Source: Paenalicyclobacillus mengziensis
GTDB lineage: Bacteria; Bacillota; Bacilli; Alicyclobacillales; Alicyclobacillaceae
Length of the DNA: 64,000 bases
Assembly: GCF_017298635.1 (NCBI RefSeq)
Contig: NZ_CP071182.1
Span: forward strand, 434,001 to 498,000
Direction of reading: 5' to 3'
Position numbers and translations under genes: made by a program. This document shows positions 59,548 through 64,000 of the stretch, piece after piece (positions within the stretch are counted from its first letter, which is position 1; each line of letters opens with the position of its first letter). The notes below the pieces were generated by a model, which searched no databases, had not been told where the DNA came from, and saw only the letters and a list, made by a program, of their open reading frames with translations.

Positions 59548-60936
59548 GTGGCTCGGGGAAGAGTGATAGAGCAGTCAGGCAAAGCGACGACCGGAAAGAT
59601 TATCTCCTATACGAGCGGCTCTATTGCCGCAAATCTGGTGAGTCTAGCGTTTGGGACGTATGTGCAGTTCTACTATACCGACGTACTGAAAGGCAATACG
59701 GAATGGATTGGCTTAGCGGTTACAATTCAGGCGGTGTATGCGACGTTGCTGTACCCGTTTCTGGGCTATCTGTCAGACCGCACCCACTCGCGTTGGGGGC
59801 GACGTGTGCCGTTTATCGTGTACGGTGCAGTCCCACTCGGAGTGGCCTTTATGCTGGTCTGGCTTGCGCCAATTCCCCCTTCACGCGTGCTCTTGTTTAC
59901 AGCTTATTTCTTTGTCACATCGATTCTGTACGATACGTTGTTTAATCTGACAATGGTGAATTGGTCTGCATTGTTTCCGGAGCTGTTTCAATCGTCGAAG
60001 GAACGTGCGTACGCATCAGCCTGGAAGCAGATGTTTGGCATCGTCGGCTTGGTTGCCGGACTCGCTTTGCCGCGGATGATTGCGAGCGCCATTGGCTGGC
60101 CCTTGATGGGAGCCCTTTTTGGAATCCTTTGTATTGCCACGCTACTGACTACGATTCCGAGTATGGAACTGAAGAGACGTCGGCAGGAACAACTGGCGCG
60201 CATGGCAGTAGCGGACGCCAACATGTACATGCCGGTAAGGCAAGCACTGAAGTACACCTTGGTCAATCGTTCCTTCATGACCTTCGTCGGCATGAGGTTT
60301 TTCGTACAATTAGGATTCACACTTTTAACAGCTGACTTGTCATTTTACGCCAAGTACAACCTCGGCATCAGCGGAACACAGCAATCTATACTTCTGCTCG
60401 GGACGCTTGTTGTTGCGCTTCCACTCGTCTACGTATGGGGGGTTATTGTACCAAAATTGGGCGCTTTCGGCTCTGAGGTCCTCGCCATTACACTGTTTGG
60501 ACTCGCTCTCATCCCTTTTATCTTCGCGAAAACGTACGTCGCTGCGCTGGTTGCAGGGCTGTTAATCGGCATCGGATTATCTGGCATCTTGATGTTGACC
60601 GACGTCTTGATTTCAGACGTCATCGATGCAGACCACATCGCGACACATCACCGACGCGAAGGCATGTTCTACAGCATTCACGGTCTCATTCTGAGTTTAA
60701 ATACGCCCGTACAAGCGCTTCTTACGACGCTGGTTCTTGTACTCACGGGCTACACCCACAGCGGTAGACAACCTGCGTCGGCTCTGTTCGGATTTCGTTT
60801 CCTGATTACGTTTTTACCCATGCTCTCTCTCATCATTGGTTTGCTGTTCTTTATCTTCTACCCGCTGCGAAAACGTCAGGTCGCACAGAATCAAAAGCAA
60901 CTGTTGACACTCGAGGCTACGCAGCATTCGCACTGA
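59548..60936 (+). CDS. glycoside-pentoside-hexuronide (GPH):cation symporter
   Basis: A 462-residue, 12-helix transporter. KIISYTSGSIAANLVSLAFGTYVQFYYTDVLKG and GYLSDRTHSRWGRRVPFIVYGAVPLG are GPH-family signatures. Such transporters bring in sugars with Na+ or H+. GTG 59548 has AAAGAGGTG ahead. The convergent gene behind it is a beta-glucosidase, so a beta-glucoside is a reasonable but unproven substrate. Confidence 0.9.
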   Translation: MARGRVIEQSGKATTGKIISYTSGSIAANLVSLAFGTYVQFYYTDVLKGNTEWIGLAVTIQAVYATLLYPFLGYLSDRTHSRWGRRVPFIVYGAVPLGVAFMLVWLAPIPPSRVLLFTAYFFVTSILYDTLFNLTMVNWSALFPELFQSSKERAYASAWKQMFGIVGLVAGLALPRMIASAIGWPLMGALFGILCIATLLTTIPSMELKRRRQEQLARMAVADANMYMPVRQALKYTLVNRSFMTFVGMRFFVQLGFTLLTADLSFYAKYNLGISGTQQSILLLGTLVVALPLVYVWGVIVPKLGAFGSEVLAITLFGLALIPFIFAKTYVAALVAGLLIGIGLSGILMLTDVLISDVIDADHIATHHRREGMFYSIHGLILSLNTPVQALLTTLVLVLTGYTHSGRQPASALFGFRFLITFLPMLSLIIGLLFFIFYPLRKRQVAQNQKQLLTLEATQHSH

Positions 60937-60957
60937 CCTGCACGATGGCAAGCGAAA

Positions 60958-62280
60958 TTACAACTGGCGCTTGTGGATGACTTCTTGATACCATTTTGCA
61001 CTCTGCTTCCAAATACGCTGCTGGGTCGCGTAGTCGACGTACACCAAACCAAACCGCTTTGAGTACCCAAAGGCCCATTCAAAGTTGTCGAGGAGGGACC
61101 AGACGAAGTAACCCCGGACGTCAACGCCTTCCTCCCGGGCCCGCAAGACCTGCTCCAGGTGTGCGTGAATATAGTCCATGCGATGCTTATCCGAAACGGT
61201 CCCATTCACGACTTCGTCAGCGAATGCGGCGCCGTTCTCTGTGATGTAGATGGGAACCTTGGTGTAGTCCTGGTGCAGACGCGAGAGTACCTTGTGCAGT
61301 CCCTCAGGGGCAATCCCCCAATCCATCTCTGTACGTGCTGTGCCAGGCTGCTCGAGGGTCACACCAAGCAGCGGATCGGCAGGATTTGCACTGACAATGT
61401 TCGTGTTGTAGTAGTTGACACCGAGAAAGTCGACAGGCTGACTGATGAGCTCGAGGTCCCCGGATTTGACAGCGGACGCGATGCCAAACGCTTGTTGCAG
61501 TTGGGGGTAGCTGCCGCGAAACAACGGATCGAGAAACCAGCGGTTGAAAACTGCGTCTGCCTTGTCCACAGCCTGCAAGTCTGCTTCTGAACCAGATGCG
61601 GGAATGTTATGAGTAAGAACGTTTGTCATGCCGATACGGGCATCCTTTAGGTGCTCGCCGCGAAACGCCTCGAGTGCAAGGCCATGACCGAGTAACAGGT
61701 GATGGGATGCAGCAATCGTAGCTCCGAGGTCGTGTAAACCCGGGGCATGCTCACCGAGCAGGTGACCGAGTACTGCGCTGCACCAGGGTTCGTTGAGCGT
61801 GATATACATGGGAATGTCATCGCCGAGCCGGGTGAAGACTGTATGTGCGTACTCCGCAAACCGGTACGCTGTCTCGCGGTTGGTCCAGCCGCCTTGATGC
61901 ATAAGGGCTTGCGGCAGGTCCCAGTGATAGAGTGTGGCGACTGGCTTAATTCCAGCTTCGCGCAGTCCCTCAATCAGCCTCCTGTAAAAGTCGAGGCCCG
62001 CTTCGTTCAGGCCTCCCGATCCGTTTGGAAACAAGCGCGGCCACGCGATGGAGAACCGATAGGCGTCGAGGCCAATTTGCTTCATGATGCGAATGTCCTC
62101 TGGATAAAGGTGGTAGTGGTCGCAAGCAATATCGCCGTTGTCGCCGCCTTGCGTGCGCCCGTTCTCATGGCTGAAGACATCCCAAATGGATGGCCCACGC
62201 CCGTCTTCGGTGACAGCGCCTTCAATTTGGTAAGCAGCGGTTGCTGCGCCAAGCAGAAAGGACTTTGGAATAGTGGTCAT
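60958..62280 (-). CDS. bglA: GH1 beta-glucosidase
   Basis: A 440-residue GH1 enzyme. FLLGAATAAYQIEGAVTEDGRGPSIWDVF at the N-terminus, the acid/base Glu in ITLNEPWC, and the nucleophile Glu in PIYITENGAAF are complete. No signal peptide: intracellular. ATG 62280 follows GAGGAGG; an upstream frame extension to 62313 is not needed. It converges on the GPH symporter gene with 21 bases between stops. Confidence 0.94.
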   Translation of the reverse strand: MTTIPKSFLLGAATAAYQIEGAVTEDGRGPSIWDVFSHENGRTQGGDNGDIACDHYHLYPEDIRIMKQIGLDAYRFSIAWPRLFPNGSGGLNEAGLDFYRRLIEGLREAGIKPVATLYHWDLPQALMHQGGWTNRETAYRFAEYAHTVFTRLGDDIPMYITLNEPWCSAVLGHLLGEHAPGLHDLGATIAASHHLLLGHGLALEAFRGEHLKDARIGMTNVLTHNIPASGSEADLQAVDKADAVFNRWFLDPLFRGSYPQLQQAFGIASAVKSGDLELISQPVDFLGVNYYNTNIVSANPADPLLGVTLEQPGTARTEMDWGIAPEGLHKVLSRLHQDYTKVPIYITENGAAFADEVVNGTVSDKHRMDYIHAHLEQVLRAREEGVDVRGYFVWSLLDNFEWAFGYSKRFGLVYVDYATQQRIWKQSAKWYQEVIHKRQL

Positions 62281-62478
62281 CAAAAAACCTCCTCGGACAA
62301 TCAATACCCGCAAGTCACATCAATCAGGCGTCGTTTTGTTCGACAACATCCCTTGATGAAAATCACTGTTGCTTTGAGTATAGCATCTGGACAATCGCAT
62401 ATTTTGACGAAGAGGAAGGAACGTCGGGTTGTCGAAGACTCCGTTATACGATTGGTCATAGAGTGAGGAGGCACGATT

Positions 62479-64000
62479 GTGGCAAAACGCAAACTGCAGG
62501 CAAAAGACATTTTTTCCATTCAACTCGTTGGCGACGTTGCAAGGCATCCGAGTGAGCCTAAGACGGCTGTCGTGGTACAGCGGTTGATTGAAACGGAGAA
62601 CACATACCAGTCCCACATTTGGCTGGTGTCTACGGAGGATGGTAAAAAGACACTGTTTACAAACAGTGAGAAGTCGGAGACTGCACCAGCCTGGTCTCCA
62701 GACGGGCAGTGGCTGGCCTTCTTGTCCAACCGAGGCAGTGACACCATGCAACTGTACGTCATGCCGGAGGCGGGCGGTGAGGCGATACGTGTCACCGACG
62801 TGAAAGAAGGGGTACAGTCGTTTCAGTGGAGCCCAGACGGGATGAGAATTGGATTCCTCTCGAAAGACTCGAACGCACGGGACACGGTTTCGACGGTAAT
62901 AGCCGACACCACACCTTCCGACGGACGCGACTCGGGGCCTGTTCAGAGCGAAAAGGTGGTCGCTTCGAAAAACGACGAACATGAGAGCCCGCGTGAAAAG
63001 TTTACGAAGGATGTACGCCACATTCGTCGCAGGTTCTACCGACTCGACGGGGTTGGCTTTTTCGGCAGCAAGCGAAGCCATTTGTTTGTCGTGGAACTGG
63101 CTAATCTCGTCAGTGGCAACGACCCGTTACCGAGTGCAGACAAGTCTTTGGCAAAAACGTTCGTCTGTACGCAAATCACGAACGGGGAATTCGATATCGA
63201 CTCGTTTGATTTTTCCCCGGATGGTACGCGTGTGGTCGTCTCGACCAACGTGGATGAAGATGCAGAAACAACCTTCAAGCAATTCCTGTACCTGATTGAA
63301 TTGCCGAAGAACGAGGGCGTTTTGCCAGTCATCACGACGAACGACTCATCGCGCGGCGCGCAAGCGGGCGACTTGGCGAAAAAACCAGGACCGGTGCCCG
63401 TCTCCGACATGCAATGTCTGACCCCATTTTTTCACACCGCTGCAAAACCAAGGTTCTCAAGCGACGGGAGGTTCATCGCGTTCAAGGGAGAGGACCATCA
63501 ACACGGAGCGACGACGCTGACAGGGCTCTACCTGTATGACATTCAGTCTCGGCAGATTACATGGTTGACAAAGGACAGTGACGAACTGTTTGAGAACCGA
63601 TCGATTGCTGATACGCGTACAGCGACGCAAGACGCGCTCGAGTGGTCGGTGGATGGCAAGGCACTGTGCACACTGTTGACAAGGCGCGGTACGACCCAAC
63701 TGGTTAAAGTGGCTATCGATTCGGGACAAGTAGAGTATGTCACGGAAGGACATCATTGTGTCCTTTCGTACTCGTTTTCTCGAGATGGCAAGGAGTTGGT
63801 TTATACCGCAGGCACCTCGACAGACCCGGCAAACGTCTATCGAGGAGTGGCGGAGGAAAAACGCAAACTGACTCACTGGAACGAGCAATTTCTAACTGAA
63901 ATTGACATCTCCGTACCAGAGCGTTTCGAATTCGACAGCGACGGGCTGACTTTGGACGGGTGGATTATGCTACCGTCCTCAGCTGCCCCGGCGGGTGGTT
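62479..64000 (+). CDS. S9 family peptidase (prolyl oligopeptidase type), N-terminal part (partial)
   Basis: The frame is open from GTG 62479 to the window edge (507 codons). GAGGAGG lies seven bases upstream. The visible part is a beta-propeller: repeated blades such as APAWSPDGQWLAFLSNRG, QSFQWSPDGMRIGFLSKDS, DSFDFSPDGTRVVVSTN, KPRFSSDGRFIAFKG and ALEWSVDGKALCTLLT. The last residues (ERFEFDSDGLTLDGWIMLP) begin the alpha/beta hydrolase domain; the catalytic Ser-Asp-His lie beyond the window. Related enzymes are acylaminoacyl-peptidases or oligopeptidases. Confidence 0.9.
   Translation, partial: MAKRKLQAKDIFSIQLVGDVARHPSEPKTAVVVQRLIETENTYQSHIWLVSTEDGKKTLFTNSEKSETAPAWSPDGQWLAFLSNRGSDTMQLYVMPEAGGEAIRVTDVKEGVQSFQWSPDGMRIGFLSKDSNARDTVSTVIADTTPSDGRDSGPVQSEKVVASKNDEHESPREKFTKDVRHIRRRFYRLDGVGFFGSKRSHLFVVELANLVSGNDPLPSADKSLAKTFVCTQITNGEFDIDSFDFSPDGTRVVVSTNVDEDAETTFKQFLYLIELPKNEGVLPVITTNDSSRGAQAGDLAKKPGPVPVSDMQCLTPFFHTAAKPRFSSDGRFIAFKGEDHQHGATTLTGLYLYDIQSRQITWLTKDSDELFENRSIADTRTATQDALEWSVDGKALCTLLTRRGTTQLVKVAIDSGQVEYVTEGHHCVLSYSFSRDGKELVYTAGTSTDPANVYRGVAEEKRKLTHWNEQFLTEIDISVPERFEFDSDGLTLDGWIMLPSSAAPAGG

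Noticed and set aside
1..64000. tRNA, rRNA, prophage or complete insertion sequence
   Set aside because: No cloverleaf with GGTTCGAATCC-type arm, rRNA segment, integrase or transposase was recognised on either strand.

Overview
The window looks like chromosome of an aerobic, endospore-forming, Gram-positive bacterium (Bacillota), probably an Alicyclobacillus-type organism. Support: strong AGGAGG-type ribosome sites, many GTG/TTG starts, sigma-A-type promoters, a Spo0E-family protein, lipoprotein substrate-binding proteins, FixABCX, an ectABCD-ask ectoine cluster, and base composition a little above half G+C. The genus is an inference. No rRNA, tRNA, phage, complete IS or CRISPR array was recognised.

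Layout. 1-1202: 3' part of a TetM/OtrA-type translation GTPase. 1252-1800: a small Spo0E gene and a histidine-kinase remnant split by a perfect hairpin. 1919-5251: an operon of a P-loop ATPase plus the four subunits of a 2-oxoacid:ferredoxin oxidoreductase. 5436-6077 (-): a peroxiredoxin whose peroxidatic cysteine codon is an in-frame UGA, followed at the right distance by a bacterial SECIS-like hairpin with a GGUC loop. This is the best candidate for something new: a selenocysteine peroxiredoxin that ordinary annotation would split in two or call a pseudogene. 6191-8083 (-): a membrane-anchored or secreted GH18 glycosidase.

8417-27987 is a muropeptide-salvage region: two peptide ABC importers, a YkfC-like endopeptidase and YkfB-like epimerase, a beta-lactamase-fold hydrolase, an S15-type peptidase, MurQ, a GNAT protein and NagZ. 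None of the degradative enzymes has a signal peptide, so the sequence suggests import of intact fragments and cytoplasmic breakdown.

28248-37874: a sodium:solute symporter with its DUF3311 partner, an MFS exporter, a GntR regulator, then a third peptide importer (no ATPases) followed by a cytosolic gamma-glutamyltransferase. 38399-43022: ectoine/5-hydroxyectoine synthesis with dedicated aspartokinase. 43023-43707: a gene-free island of palindromic repeats bounded by two copies of one hairpin. 43708-48410: formate-tetrahydrofolate ligase, an SGNH hydrolase and a HelD-type helicase. 48778-52337: FixABCX behind a leader with its own promoter and terminator. 52534-64000: PepC, several stand-alone metabolic genes, YceI, a GPH sugar symporter, a GH1 beta-glucosidase and the start of an S9 peptidase.

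Two genome-style features recur: palindromes of the form AATAACGCG...CGCGTTATT in intergenic gaps, and short tandem duplications (9-37 bp) placed at or just after stop codons.
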